NCBI GenBank assembly: GCA_035653295.1
Contig: DASRCB010000352.1
Coordinates: forward strand, 1-33,349
Reading direction: 5' to 3'
Source of the DNA: DASRCB01 sp035653295
GTDB taxonomy: Bacteria > Acidobacteriota > Terriglobia > Bryobacterales > Bryobacteraceae
Length of the DNA stretch: 33,349 bases
The position numbers and the translations under genes were made by a program. Under the pieces are notes generated by a model. That model was given only the letters and a program-made list of their open reading frames with translations, did not search any database and was not told where the DNA came from. This document shows positions 7,633 to 16,207 of this stretch, piece by piece; position 1 is the first letter of the stretch, and every line of letters begins with the position of its first letter.

Positions 7633-7683
7633 GTCTCGGGAATGAGCACGTGGAATTCCGACCTGCTTCGGCCGTATCGCATA

Positions 7684-8205
7684 ATGGTGGCCATGAGGCT
7701 TGCTCCGGCCCCGCAACCGCTGGAACAGCTTGGCTCTCTGCCGTTTTCGTTCGATCCACCCATCGGCGGCCGGGAGACGACGCAATGGAGGTACAGCCGC
7801 TGCACCTGCGACGAGGTGCTCGTAGCGGATGCCCGCACCGGGGAAGAGATTGCCATACCGCGCCGCTTCCTGGGCTCCGTTTCGACCCTCGATGACTGCG
7901 GCATCTTCGTCACCCTGCCCCGCCGGCTCGAAGCACGGGATGGCGTGGCCCTTCCCGCTGAGCGGCGCGTCGTCGCAATGCCCGCGCCCGGTGAAACCGG
8001 CTGGACAAGCATTCCACACGCCTCGCCTGCGAGTGTCGTCCCCATCCGGTTGCAGAGCACCGGCCGATCGGTGGCGGCGCGGGCGCTGCTGTACGCTCTC
8101 GCCATCGGCATGGCCGTCAGCGTTCTGTACGCGTATCTCTATCGCGGCGAGATCATCGAGACGCACGCTCCGGTTCACTCCACCGCGCGGTCCGCGCGGT
8201 TCTGA
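7684..8205 (+). CDS. Unrecognised protein with C-terminal membrane anchor
   Basis: The product is 173 residues if started at 7684. A soluble region with a beta-rich segment (DEVLVADARTGEEIAIPRRF and DCGIFVTLPRRLE) is followed by one membrane helix near the C-terminus (ALLYALAIGMAVSVLYAYLY). This tail-anchored layout is not one I recognise. Two starts compete: ATG 7684, and ATG 7693, which lies 7 bases after a CATAAT hexamer (7680-7685) and would fit a leaderless transcript. Neither has a Shine-Dalgarno sequence. The stop is 12 bases before the MutS-like gene, so the two probably form one operon and may act at the same membrane. Confidence 0.75.
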   Translation: MVAMRLAPAPQPLEQLGSLPFSFDPPIGGRETTQWRYSRCTCDEVLVADARTGEEIAIPRRFLGSVSTLDDCGIFVTLPRRLEARDGVALPAERRVVAMPAPGETGWTSIPHASPASVVPIRLQSTGRSVAARALLYALAIGMAVSVLYAYLYRGEIIETHAPVHSTARSARF

Positions 8206-8217
8206 TCGGCATCGCCG

Positions 8218-10002
8218 ATGGATCCGGTTGCCGCTTACACCACACGCCAGCAGCAATGGCGGGACGAGGCCGCGCGCAGCGAACGCCGTTTCATTACCAT
8301 CGGCAACTGGCGTCTTCTCACAGCCCTGTCCGCAGTCATCATCGCCGCGCTGGCGTTCTGGCGAGGCGTGCTTTCAGCCTGGTGGCTGCTGTTTCCCCTG
8401 GCGGTTTTCATCGCCCTGGTCGTATGGCATGAACACGTAGTGCGCCGGCGCGATTTCGCCGCGCGCGCTGTCCGCTACTATGACGATCGGCTTGCGCGCC
8501 TGACGAACCGCTGGGCCGGAACGGGTCAGAGCGGCGACGCATTCCGCGACCCCGCGCACGTCTACGCCGACGACCTCGATATCTTCGGCCGCGGCTCGCT
8601 GTTCGAACTCGTCTCCACCGCCCGAACCGGCGCGGGTGAGCGCACCCTCGCCCAGTGGCTGCTTGCGCCCGCGCCGCGCGACGAAGCGCTTTCCCGCCAG
8701 GAATCGATTCGCGAACTGTGCAGCCGGCTCGACCTGCGCGAGGATCTCGCGCTCCTGGGCGAGGATATTCGCGCCGAGGTGCACGCCGAAATGCTGGACG
8801 CGTGGGGCTCGGTGCCGCCCGTTCCGCTCCCGAACGCACTGCGCTGGGTCGCGCTCGCTCTCTCCCTGGCCGGCGTTCTCACCTTTTCCCTGTTCATGGC
8901 CCACGTGCTTCGTTTGTGGCCTTTCGCCGGTGTTTTCGGCTGCGACGTGATCTTCCTCGCCGTCGTCCGCAGGCGCGTGCGGCTGGTGATCGGCGCGGCG
9001 GATACGCCCGCCCACGACCTGCGCATCCTTTCCCTCCTGCTGGCGCGCCTCGAGCGGGAGCGCTTCCAGGCCGGGCGGCTGCACGCTCTGCGGTCCGAAC
9101 TGGACATTGAAGGGCTGCCCGCCTCCCGCCGCATCGCACGGCTGGAGCGCTGGACCGAGTTTCTCGATTCCAGCGACCATCTGCTCGTGCGGCTGATCGA
9201 ACCGGTGGTGCTGTGGCGCGAGCAGATCGCCATGGCCATGGAATCCTGGCGCCGCCGCAACGGCCGTCATCTCGGACGATGGCTGGCCGTGGTCGGCGAG
9301 CTGGAGGCGCTTTCCTCGCTGGCTTCCCTCGCCTTCGAGCGCCCCTCCTGGACCTGGCCGGACCTGCTGGAGTCCTCCAATCCGTGCTTCGCCGCCGAGG
9401 GCCTGCAACACCCGTTGATGCCGCCTTCACAATGCGTGCCCAACGACGTCAGCATTGGCGAGCAGATTCGCGTTCTAATCGTCAGCGGGTCGAACATGTC
9501 GGGCAAAAGCACCCTCCTGCGGGCCATCGGCCTGAATACCGTTCTGGCCTGGGCGGGCGCGCCTGTCGCCGCTCAGCAGCTCCGCGTCAGCCTGCTCCAG
9601 ACTGGCGCGTCGATTCGCGTCGTGGATTCACTCCAGGATGGGCGCTCGCGCTTCTACGCCGAGATCACGCGCATGCGGCAAATCATGGAGCTTGCCGGCA
9701 ACGGCCGGCCGGTGCTGTTTCTCCTCGATGAGCTCATGAGCGGCACCAATTCGCATGATCGTCGCATAGGCGCCGCGGCGGTGGTGCGCGGCCTCGTGGA
9801 TCGCGGCGCCATCGGGCTCATCACCACCCACGATCTGGCCCTCGCCGATCTGGACCGCGACCTGAACGGACGCGCCGCCAACGTCCACTTCGATGACGAG
9901 ATCACCGACGGCCAGATCCGCTTCGACTATCGGCTGCGTCCCGGCGTGGTTACCAGGAGCAACGCGCTGGAGCTGATGCGCGCCGTCGGCCTGCACGTTT
10001 GA
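8218..10002 (+). CDS. Membrane-embedded MutS-like ATPase
   Basis: The C-terminal ~180 residues are a MutS domain V ATPase: Walker A GSNMSGKST (424-432), the MutS signature DGRSRFYAEITRM, Walker B LFLLDELMSGTNS (500-512) and TTHD. The 594-residue chain has no N-terminal mismatch-recognition domain. In its place are two membrane helices (about 31-49, 52-71), a helical region resembling MutS domain III, two further hydrophobic segments (about 208-250), and a second helical clamp before the ATPase. There is no Smr nuclease domain. Such membrane MutS homologues are widespread but uncharacterised, and they are unlikely to do ordinary mismatch repair. The gene lies 12 bases after a small membrane-anchored partner and lacks a Shine-Dalgarno sequence, which suggests coupling. 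Confidence 0.9.
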   Translation: MDPVAAYTTRQQQWRDEAARSERRFITIGNWRLLTALSAVIIAALAFWRGVLSAWWLLFPLAVFIALVVWHEHVVRRRDFAARAVRYYDDRLARLTNRWAGTGQSGDAFRDPAHVYADDLDIFGRGSLFELVSTARTGAGERTLAQWLLAPAPRDEALSRQESIRELCSRLDLREDLALLGEDIRAEVHAEMLDAWGSVPPVPLPNALRWVALALSLAGVLTFSLFMAHVLRLWPFAGVFGCDVIFLAVVRRRVRLVIGAADTPAHDLRILSLLLARLERERFQAGRLHALRSELDIEGLPASRRIARLERWTEFLDSSDHLLVRLIEPVVLWREQIAMAMESWRRRNGRHLGRWLAVVGELEALSSLASLAFERPSWTWPDLLESSNPCFAAEGLQHPLMPPSQCVPNDVSIGEQIRVLIVSGSNMSGKSTLLRAIGLNTVLAWAGAPVAAQQLRVSLLQTGASIRVVDSLQDGRSRFYAEITRMRQIMELAGNGRPVLFLLDELMSGTNSHDRRIGAAAVVRGLVDRGAIGLITTHDLALADLDRDLNGRAANVHFDDEITDGQIRFDYRLRPGVVTRSNALELMRAVGLHV

Positions 10003-10022
10003 TCGCGTCTTCATGGGAAATT

Positions 10023-10046
10023 GTAGTGCAAGCCTTTGGCTTGCAC
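10023..10046 (+). repeat. REP-like half element, copy C (hairpin 1 only)
   Basis: A perfect 9-bp stem GTGCAAGCC/GGCTTGCAC with loop TTT lies at 10026-10046, and GTAG occupies 10023-10026 at its 5' foot. It matches hairpin 1 of copy E with one base different in the arm. Hairpin 2 is absent. It sits in the 160-base gap between the MutS-like gene and rpoN, where it could also act as a terminator. The gap otherwise holds a TATGAT hexamer at 10147-10152, a weak candidate -10 box for rpoN. Confidence 0.75.
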
Positions 10047-10162
10047 GCGATCGTTCCTGACCGCCCGAAAAACCCATCCCCCAACCCACCACCCATTCGG
10101 CAACCAAATTGCTGAAGAAAGCGGCTCGGTTCGCCCTGTTCGCTGTTATGATGTAAGCGACG

Positions 10163-11752
10163 ATGCTTTCGCAGAGGCTGCAGCTAAAGGTCGCGCAAAA
10201 GCAGATCCTGACCCCCGGCCTGGTCCAGATGGTCACGGTTCTTCAACTGAACCGTTTGGAACTGAAGGACATGATCATCGCCGAAATTGCCCAGAACCCG
10301 GTTCTCGAAGAATCGGCCGATGGCGGTGAGGAGCTCACCCCCGAGGAAGTTCAGGCGCTGCTCGAGGCCGAGCGCGTCGCCGACCCATCGGATCAGTCGA
10401 TCCTCGAGGCTTCCAACGGCGCGGCCTCCGACGCGGCAGCCGAGATCGAAGCTGTTGAATCGTACACCCCCGCCGAAGCAGTATCGCCCGAGCTCCCCGT
10501 CGATGGCGCGGTCGAAGCCGCACCCGCCGAAACAACCGAGGCCGACACCCGCACCGAGAAGGACCCCTTCGACGAGATCGACTTCGGGTCGTTCTTCGAC
10601 GACTACCTCGACCCCGGCTATAAAAGCCCCGCTTCGGAGAACATCGAGAAGCCGTCGTTTGAGACCTTCCTCTCGTCTCCCGTCACGCTCGCCGATCACC
10701 TGCACTCCCAGCTCAGCGTGCTGGTCATGCCGGAAAGCGTCCGCGACGCCGCCGACAACATCATCGGCAACCTCGACGAATACGGGCGCTTGTCGGCGTC
10801 CCTCGAGGAAATTGCCGAATCCGGCCGGCACAGCATCGCCGAGGTGGAAGAAGGTCTGCGCATGGTGCAGACCCTTGATCCCGCCGGCATTGCGGCGCGC
10901 GATCTCCGCGAATGCCTGCTGCTCCAGCTGGAAAGCCGGGGCGCGAAAAATGGCGTAGCGTGGCACATCGTCGATCGCTTCCTGAAGCAGCTCCAGTCGC
11001 GCCAGTATCGCGAAATGGCCCGCGCGCTTGGCCGCCCCCTGGAGCACATCCAGATCGCCGTCGATGTCATCCGGCATCTCGATCCCTGGCCCGGCCTGCG
11101 CTATTCCGGACCCGGCGCCCGCCAGGTGGAGCCGGACGTCTACATCTCCAAAGACGGAGACGACTATCTCATCCAGCTGAACGACGACGAGATTCCGCAG
11201 CTGCGCCTCAACGCCCAGTACAAGCGCATGCTCGACCGTGATCAGGAGCCGAGTAAGGAAGTCCGCAACTACGTCAAGGAGCGCTACGCCTCCGCCCTCC
11301 AGCTGATGAAGAACATCGAGCAGCGCAAGAACACCATCATGCGCGTGTGCCAGTCCATCGTGCGCCGCCAGACCGGTTTTCTGGAGCGCGGCATCGACCA
11401 GCTCAAGCCGATGATGATCAAGGAAGTGGCGGAGGAGATCGGTGTGCATCCCTCTACCGTGAGCCGCGCCGTGGCGGGCAAGTACGCGCACACACCCCAG
11501 GGCGTTTTCGAGCTGCGCTACTTCTTCTCCGAGGCGGTGCAGGGCATCGCCGGCAGCGGCACGCCGCTGCTCATCCTGAAACGCAGAGTGAAGAAGATGA
11601 TCGAGGAGGAAGATCCGGCCAAACCCCTCACCGACGAGCAGATCACCGCGCGTCTGCGAAGCGAAGGCATCGACGTGACGCGGCGGACGGTGGCGAAATA
11701 TCGTGAAGATATGAAGATCCCCTCGACGCACCAGCGCCGAGTCCGGCCTTAA
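10163..11752 (+). CDS. rpoN: RNA polymerase sigma-54 factor RpoN
   Basis: The 529-residue protein has all three sigma-54 regions. The Gln/Leu-rich activator-interacting region I is at 1-50 (QRLQLKVAQKQILTPGLVQM). A long acidic region II follows (about 55-165, rich in Ala/Glu/Asp). Region III has the core-binding part and a helix-turn-helix (VAEEIGVHPSTVSRAVAGKY). The RpoN box TRRTVAKYRE (506-515) contacts the -24 element. It directs transcription from -24/-12 promoters and needs AAA+ enhancer-binding activators, none of which is in this window. Region II is long compared with E. coli RpoN (477 residues). No Shine-Dalgarno sequence precedes the ATG. It leads the rpoN-hpf-rapZ operon. Confidence 0.97.
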   Translation: MLSQRLQLKVAQKQILTPGLVQMVTVLQLNRLELKDMIIAEIAQNPVLEESADGGEELTPEEVQALLEAERVADPSDQSILEASNGAASDAAAEIEAVESYTPAEAVSPELPVDGAVEAAPAETTEADTRTEKDPFDEIDFGSFFDDYLDPGYKSPASENIEKPSFETFLSSPVTLADHLHSQLSVLVMPESVRDAADNIIGNLDEYGRLSASLEEIAESGRHSIAEVEEGLRMVQTLDPAGIAARDLRECLLLQLESRGAKNGVAWHIVDRFLKQLQSRQYREMARALGRPLEHIQIAVDVIRHLDPWPGLRYSGPGARQVEPDVYISKDGDDYLIQLNDDEIPQLRLNAQYKRMLDRDQEPSKEVRNYVKERYASALQLMKNIEQRKNTIMRVCQSIVRRQTGFLERGIDQLKPMMIKEVAEEIGVHPSTVSRAVAGKYAHTPQGVFELRYFFSEAVQGIAGSGTPLLILKRRVKKMIEEEDPAKPLTDEQITARLRSEGIDVTRRTVAKYREDMKIPSTHQRRVRP

Positions 11753-11772
11753 CTTTCCACAGAGGCGACGAA

Positions 11773-12390
11773 ATGAGACTTGTCTATACCGGCAGGAACG
11801 TGGAATTTCCTCCCCAGCAGATGCGCAAACTCGACGCGAAGCTGGACCGAATCCGGAAGCTGATGGGCCGCAATGGCGACAAGGACGCGCATGTCATCGT
11901 GCGCCAGGAGCGGCATCTCCAGAATGTGGAGATCACCGTCAACGCCTGGGACCACCAGATGGTGGCTCTCGGCGCCGACGGCGACCTCTTCACCGCCATG
12001 AATTCCGCTCTGGAGAAGCTGGAAAAGCAGGTGTCGAAGCTGCGCACCAAATGGCGCGACACCAAGCGCACCGCGCCGGCCGTGAACGAGGCGAAAACCG
12101 TCGAGGCGGCCCCCGTCCAGACCGCTGTCAACCGCGCTCAGAAAGCGAAGATGAAGAAGACGAAGAGCGCGGCGCCGGTCTCTGTGAACGCGGTCTCGCC
12201 GCGCGTTTTCCGCGTCGACCAGAACGGCGACGGCGTTCCCGACCATCGGCATAAGCCCATGACCGTGGACGAGGCCATGCTGGAGATCGGTCCCAAAGAA
12301 GACTACCTCATGTTCCTGGACGCGGAAAGCAACCGGCTCAGCGTTCTGCTGCGGCGCAAGGACGGCAATTTCGACCTGATCGAAGGCTGA
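11773..12390 (+). CDS. hpf: Ribosome hibernation-promoting factor, long form
   Basis: The 205-residue protein has the N-terminal ribosome-binding domain (about 1-100, beginning MRLVYTGRNVEF) that occupies the 30S decoding centre. A basic, Ala/Lys-rich linker (about 100-145) joins it to the C-terminal dimerisation domain KPMTVDEAMLEIG...EDYLMFLDAES. The long form drives formation of inactive 100S ribosome dimers in stationary phase. The position directly after rpoN is conserved in many bacteria. A GAGG ribosome site precedes the ATG. The linker is longer and more basic than usual. The rapZ start codon follows its stop codon with no gap. Confidence 0.95.
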   Translation: MRLVYTGRNVEFPPQQMRKLDAKLDRIRKLMGRNGDKDAHVIVRQERHLQNVEITVNAWDHQMVALGADGDLFTAMNSALEKLEKQVSKLRTKWRDTKRTAPAVNEAKTVEAAPVQTAVNRAQKAKMKKTKSAAPVSVNAVSPRVFRVDQNGDGVPDHRHKPMTVDEAMLEIGPKEDYLMFLDAESNRLSVLLRRKDGNFDLIEG

Positions 12391-13305
12391 GTGCGGCGAA
12401 CGGCGGCGAAGCAGGTCTCATCCGACGGCGCGCGGCGGACACCAGAAGCGCCGGCCGAGATTGTCGTCGTCACCGGCTACAGCGGGTCCGGTAAAGGAAC
12501 CGCCCTGCGCGCTCTCGAGGACCTCGGCTATTACGCCGTCGACAATCTGCCCATCGGCCTCATTCCCACCTTCGCCGAGCTGACCCACGATTCGCATCGC
12601 GTGCGCCGCGCCGCGCTGGTGGTGGATGTCCGCGAAGGCGGCGAGCTGTCGCGCTTCCCGGAAATGTACGAGAAGCTCAAGCGCCGGGTGCCGGCCCGCC
12701 TCATTTTTCTCGAGGCCGACGACAAGACCCTGATGCAACGCTACAGCGAGACCCGCCGGCCGCATCCGCTGGGGCTCGATCAGCCCGTGGCCGAGAGCAT
12801 CGAGCGCGAGAAGCAGCAACTCGAGCCCATTCGCAACCTCGCCGATCTGGTCATCAACACCTCCAGGCTCAATGTCCACGAGCTGCGCGAAGTCATCGGC
12901 GAAAAGTTCTCCACCGGCCGCGACGAATCGAACCTGCGCATCGAAGTCACCAGCTTCGGATACCGCCACGGCCTCCCGCCGGACAGCGATCTGGTATTCG
13001 ATGTGCGCTTTTTGCCCAATCCGAACTATATTCCGGAGTTCAAGCACAAAACCGGCCGCCACCATGGCGTCGCGCGCTATATTCGATCGTTTCCCCAAAC
13101 AAAGGAATTCATCGACCGCATCTCCGAGCTGCTCATTTACCTCATCCCCCACTACATCCGCGAAGGCAAGAGCTACCTCACCATCAGCTTCGGCTGCACC
13201 GGCGGCCATCACCGCTCGGTGATGATCGCCGACTCCATCCGCAAGCGCCTCGCCGAAGCAGGCTACAAGGTGAAGGAAACCCACCGGGATATCGGGAAGA
13301 AGTAG
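12391..13305 (+). CDS. rapZ: RapZ-family nucleotide-binding protein
   Basis: The 304-residue product has an N-terminal P-loop, GYSGSGKGT (29-37), followed by the family motif DLGYYAVDNLP. A C-terminal domain carries the signature GCTGGHHRS (268-276). In E. coli RapZ senses glucosamine-6-phosphate and delivers the small RNA GlmZ to RNase E; in most other phyla the protein binds nucleotides and RNA, and its target is not known. The GTG start at 12391 is next to the hpf TGA with zero spacing, so translation is probably coupled. An extra ~20 Ala/Arg-rich residues precede the P-loop. No ptsN, hprK or npr is adjacent, unlike in the classic proteobacterial cluster. Confidence 0.95.
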   Translation: MRRTAAKQVSSDGARRTPEAPAEIVVVTGYSGSGKGTALRALEDLGYYAVDNLPIGLIPTFAELTHDSHRVRRAALVVDVREGGELSRFPEMYEKLKRRVPARLIFLEADDKTLMQRYSETRRPHPLGLDQPVAESIEREKQQLEPIRNLADLVINTSRLNVHELREVIGEKFSTGRDESNLRIEVTSFGYRHGLPPDSDLVFDVRFLPNPNYIPEFKHKTGRHHGVARYIRSFPQTKEFIDRISELLIYLIPHYIREGKSYLTISFGCTGGHHRSVMIADSIRKRLAEAGYKVKETHRDIGKK

Positions 13306-13309
13306 GGCG

Positions 13310-14563
13310 TTAGTTGCGCAGCGGCTTCCAGGCGGTGATGCCGCCGCCGGATGGACATACTGCGCTTGGCCCCGCGCCGTTTGGCTCGTCGGCAAATGAG
13401 GCCACAACCTCGTCGAGGCCGTCGCCATCGAGATCGGCGAGTTCCACATGCGCCCCGCGGCAGCCGCCTTCGTAAGCCGGGATTGCGGTGTTGCGCTCGA
13501 AACTTCCGTGCCCATCGCCGAGGAAAAGCACGGTTTGACCCTGCGTGAAGATGGCGGCTATATCTCGGGCTCGCCGGGAGCGCAGATGTCCGCTGGCCGT
13601 GGCAACAGCTACGTTGCGAGATGCCTCTTTCAATAGCTCCGCGCGTTTCCAGCGCATGCCCGCCCGCGAGAAGTAAACATCGACCACCGAGTACCAGATC
13701 TCATTCTCGAGGCTTAGATATGCGATGACGAGGTCGTCCCGGCCGTCGCCGTCGAAATCGCCTGCCGTCACGGCCTGCACGTAATGGATCGAACCTGGAA
13801 TCGGGACCGCGGGCGCCGCCTCGGCGTGATCGGGACGCCAAAGAGTTACCAGATCGCTTCGACCCAGCACGCTCGATCCCGTGGCCACGTCGGCATGCCC
13901 GTCGCCATCGAAATCACCGATCGCGAGGGAATCGCTGAAAATTCCGAAGCTCAGGGCAGGCGCCGGCCGCCATCCCTGATGGCCGCCGTTCAGAAACACC
14001 ATCGCTCCGGGGGCGCTTGAAAATGCCGCGCCCGCAGGCGGCCCTTCCGACTGCGCAACCAGATCGGGCCGCCCGTCGCCATTCCAGTCAGTTGCGCGGA
14101 TGGCTCTGGACGAGAAGCCGTTGAGCGCGGACGGGCCAAACACGGCGGCAGGCGTGGCGTTCGTAAATTCACCACGCTCATTTCCGGTCAGGATATAGAT
14201 GCCGCCATGGTGTATGGCCAGCGCCAGGTCGGGATGGCCGTCGCCGTTGAAATCGGCGACTTCGATATCGCCGTAATCATACGGGAGGTCGGGAAAGCGA
14301 GCCTCCTTCCACCGCCGGAATGAGCCTCTCCCGTCGCCAGGGAAAATTACCGGATACGACGACTGTTTCCGTGGCGCGCCGTGCACGATGTCCGGGTGGC
14401 CATCACCGTTGAGATCGGCCACCCGAAAACCCTCTCGCCACTGCCCGCGTGAAGGCAGTCCCGTGCCGAAAGGAGTAAATCTCAGGTGTGAAGCGGGCTC
14501 GCCGGTCGCCCAGACCGCCATTGCGATCAGGGCGCCGGCGGCCAGGGCAACCAGTTGACGCAT
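13310..14563 (-). CDS. Secreted FG-GAP/VCBS repeat beta-propeller protein
   Basis: The 417-residue product starts at the ATG 14563-14561 with a signal peptide (MRQLVALAAGALIAMAVWA). It then contains at least six calcium-binding FG-GAP/VCBS repeats: DLNGDGHPDIV, DFNGDGHPDLA, DWNGDGRPDLV, DFDGDGHADVA, DFDGDGRDDLV and DLDGDGLDEVV. The repeats should fold into an integrin-alpha-like seven-bladed propeller outside the cytoplasm. The DxDGDG loops are the calcium sites. Function in bacteria is usually adhesion or polysaccharide binding, and no catalytic domain is attached here. The start overlaps the stop of the upstream secreted gene (ATGA), so both are likely made together. The stop is only 4 bases from the end of rapZ on the other strand. 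Confidence 0.9.
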   Translation of the reverse strand: MRQLVALAAGALIAMAVWATGEPASHLRFTPFGTGLPSRGQWREGFRVADLNGDGHPDIVHGAPRKQSSYPVIFPGDGRGSFRRWKEARFPDLPYDYGDIEVADFNGDGHPDLALAIHHGGIYILTGNERGEFTNATPAAVFGPSALNGFSSRAIRATDWNGDGRPDLVAQSEGPPAGAAFSSAPGAMVFLNGGHQGWRPAPALSFGIFSDSLAIGDFDGDGHADVATGSSVLGRSDLVTLWRPDHAEAAPAVPIPGSIHYVQAVTAGDFDGDGRDDLVIAYLSLENEIWYSVVDVYFSRAGMRWKRAELLKEASRNVAVATASGHLRSRRARDIAAIFTQGQTVLFLGDGHGSFERNTAIPAYEGGCRGAHVELADLDGDGLDEVVASFADEPNGAGPSAVCPSGGGITAWKPLRN

Positions 14564-15820
14564 CAGGGCTGCGGATAGGAGTGGGCCGCCTGATTCGCGC
14601 TGTCGAGCTGTTGCGCCGGATGCTGGACGTTCTGCGTCGTCGTGGAGTCCTGCTCCCACACCTCAACCCAGGCCTGATCCGCGGCCGGGTCCTTGAGCGC
14701 CGCGGACTGGCCCGCGACGGGAGTGTTCAGGTCCATAAACAGATGGCCTGTAATTGACGGCGCCGGCAGGGCGGAACTGCCCAGCATGACAACCTGGGTG
14801 GCCGCGCCGAAGGGAGCTGAGCCGGGGAACTGAGTCGAAACGTACGTCGGATGTTCCTGCTCGTCAAACGACGTGATGCCTTCCTGGCCGAGCGGATACC
14901 ACGAGGGCAGCGACCCGCACGTGAAGTAACCCTGGGCAACCTTCGGATCGCGCCAGACGATGAAACGCGTTCTTCCCGGCACTGGACCTGCGGGTGCGCT
15001 TCGCTGGTCCCTCTCGGAAAGTACCGGCGCAATAGTCGAGAACAGCCCGCTCAGGTACCGCGCCGTGAAAGTCGTTGCCAGCGGCTCCCGATCGTCAGCG
15101 CCACTGAATGCATCGAAACGGCCATAAAACGTGTAGCTTCCCGGCGGGAACGCGCCAGGGCCATTGGGGCCCACGTGAATATGAACGGCATTACTGCCTC
15201 GAACCGTATTGAGCGCCGGATTGTAGTAATAGACCTCGCCCGAAAGCTGCGTCTGATCGGTAATGTCTCCCGTGCCGCCGGGGCCAATGTATCCGGGGTC
15301 GGACGGCGTGCGACTGGTGCAGTTGTTTACAACGTCTACCGTGACAAAGCCCCGCGCGATCATGTCGGCGTGCTTCAGGCCCGCGCACTTACCGCCGACG
15401 CTGGCGCTCCCATTGCCGGTTAACGAGTTTTGCATATGCGCGATTTGCACCGCCGCGAGTGTTGGTGGCGGAAGAACCGGCGATGAGTAATACAGCACCG
15501 GGGCGAATGGCGACGCCCCCCCATTGCAACTGGCGAAATTGATGTCCTGGGACAACAGCCCCTTCGGGCTGATAGCGTCCGACGGATCCTGACCGGCGCT
15601 CGCCGTTTGCGGGAGAACTCCGTTCAGGACATTTCGCATGTCCACACGCTCCATATCGTAGCCGGTCAGGTAAACGCAGCAGGGTGCTGGCAGGCGTGGC
15701 TGGCACAGTAGTGGTGGAGTTTGTCGGGAACGTCGGCTGCGCGGCTCCCGCCACGCAGGCGACCAAGGCCCCGGCGATGCGGGCAAGCGCGGGCCAACTC
15801 TTTCGTGAAACGAACGGCAT
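14563..15820 (-). pseudogene. Secreted protein of unknown family, gene interrupted by an apparent frameshift
   Basis: A strong ribosome site (AGGGAGG) precedes an ATG at 15820 that opens a good signal peptide (MPFVSRKSWPALARIAGA...GAA). This frame stays protein-like only to about 15690, then becomes Arg/Gly-rich and ends at 15389. A neighbouring frame becomes protein-like from about 15690 (PCCVYLTGYDMERVDMRN) and runs to 14563. It has no credible start or signal of its own; the frame opens with TTG at 15786. The simplest reading is one secreted protein of about 418 residues split by a single-base shift between about 15675 and 15710. I do not recognise the family; the mature part has several cysteines and a segment SNAVHIHVGPNGPGAF. 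A sequencing error, real decay or recoding are all possible. Confidence 0.65.
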
Positions 15821-16207
15821 GCTACCTCCCTGAGGTCAGTTCCGAGATTCTGTTCGAAGCCGCCTTGCTGGTCAGAAGAATGGCTTTTGTAAATGTAAAC
15901 ACGGGGGCGTCAAGACACCAAAGCGCCTGGCCACCCTCGGCTCGGCCATGCACAAGCTGTTTTTGGGGGGCAGGCCCTCGGCCTGCGGCGGGCTCTTAGC
16001 CCGCCTGGCCTCGTTATGAACTGCTCCCGGACCGCACCTGATCGGCCTCTGCCGACAGCCTTTCATGCCCCTTTGTGGCCCACGCCGATGAGGCATTCAC
16101 AAGCCGCCCATTCCCGCCAGCCCACTGAATACAAAGAATCTCCGAAAATTCTCCACCTTCGCGCTTCCACCTCAGGGAGTAAGATCCGGCCAGGAGGGAA
16201 GTCTCCC
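15821..16207. other. Divergent intergenic region
   Basis: This 387-base stretch separates the frameshifted secreted gene (leftward) from the repeat-tail gene (rightward). It holds REP copy D (15966-16005), the ribosome site of each gene at its ends (AGGGAGG before 15820, AGGAGGG before 16208), and no frame I can support. I found no convincing -35/-10 pair for either direction. Confidence 0.6.
15966..16005 (+). repeat. REP-like double hairpin, copy D
   Basis: Hairpin 1 has 7-bp arms GCAGGCC/GGCCTGC with loop CTC (15970-15986). Hairpin 2 has 8-bp arms GGCGGGCT/AGCCCGCC with loop CTT (15987-16005). It has the same design as copy A, with stem-tip changes on both arms that keep pairing (TCT/AGA versus CC/GG; CG/CG versus CT/AG). 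Confidence 0.85.

Noticed and set aside
10184..11731. Open frame of ~515 codons antisense to rpoN
   Set aside because: It mirrors rpoN codon structure, has no domain motifs and no ribosome site; rpoN is certain.
16016..16207. Extension of the repeat-tail protein by 64 residues
   Set aside because: The conserved family motif and AGGAGGG ribosome site place the start at 16208.
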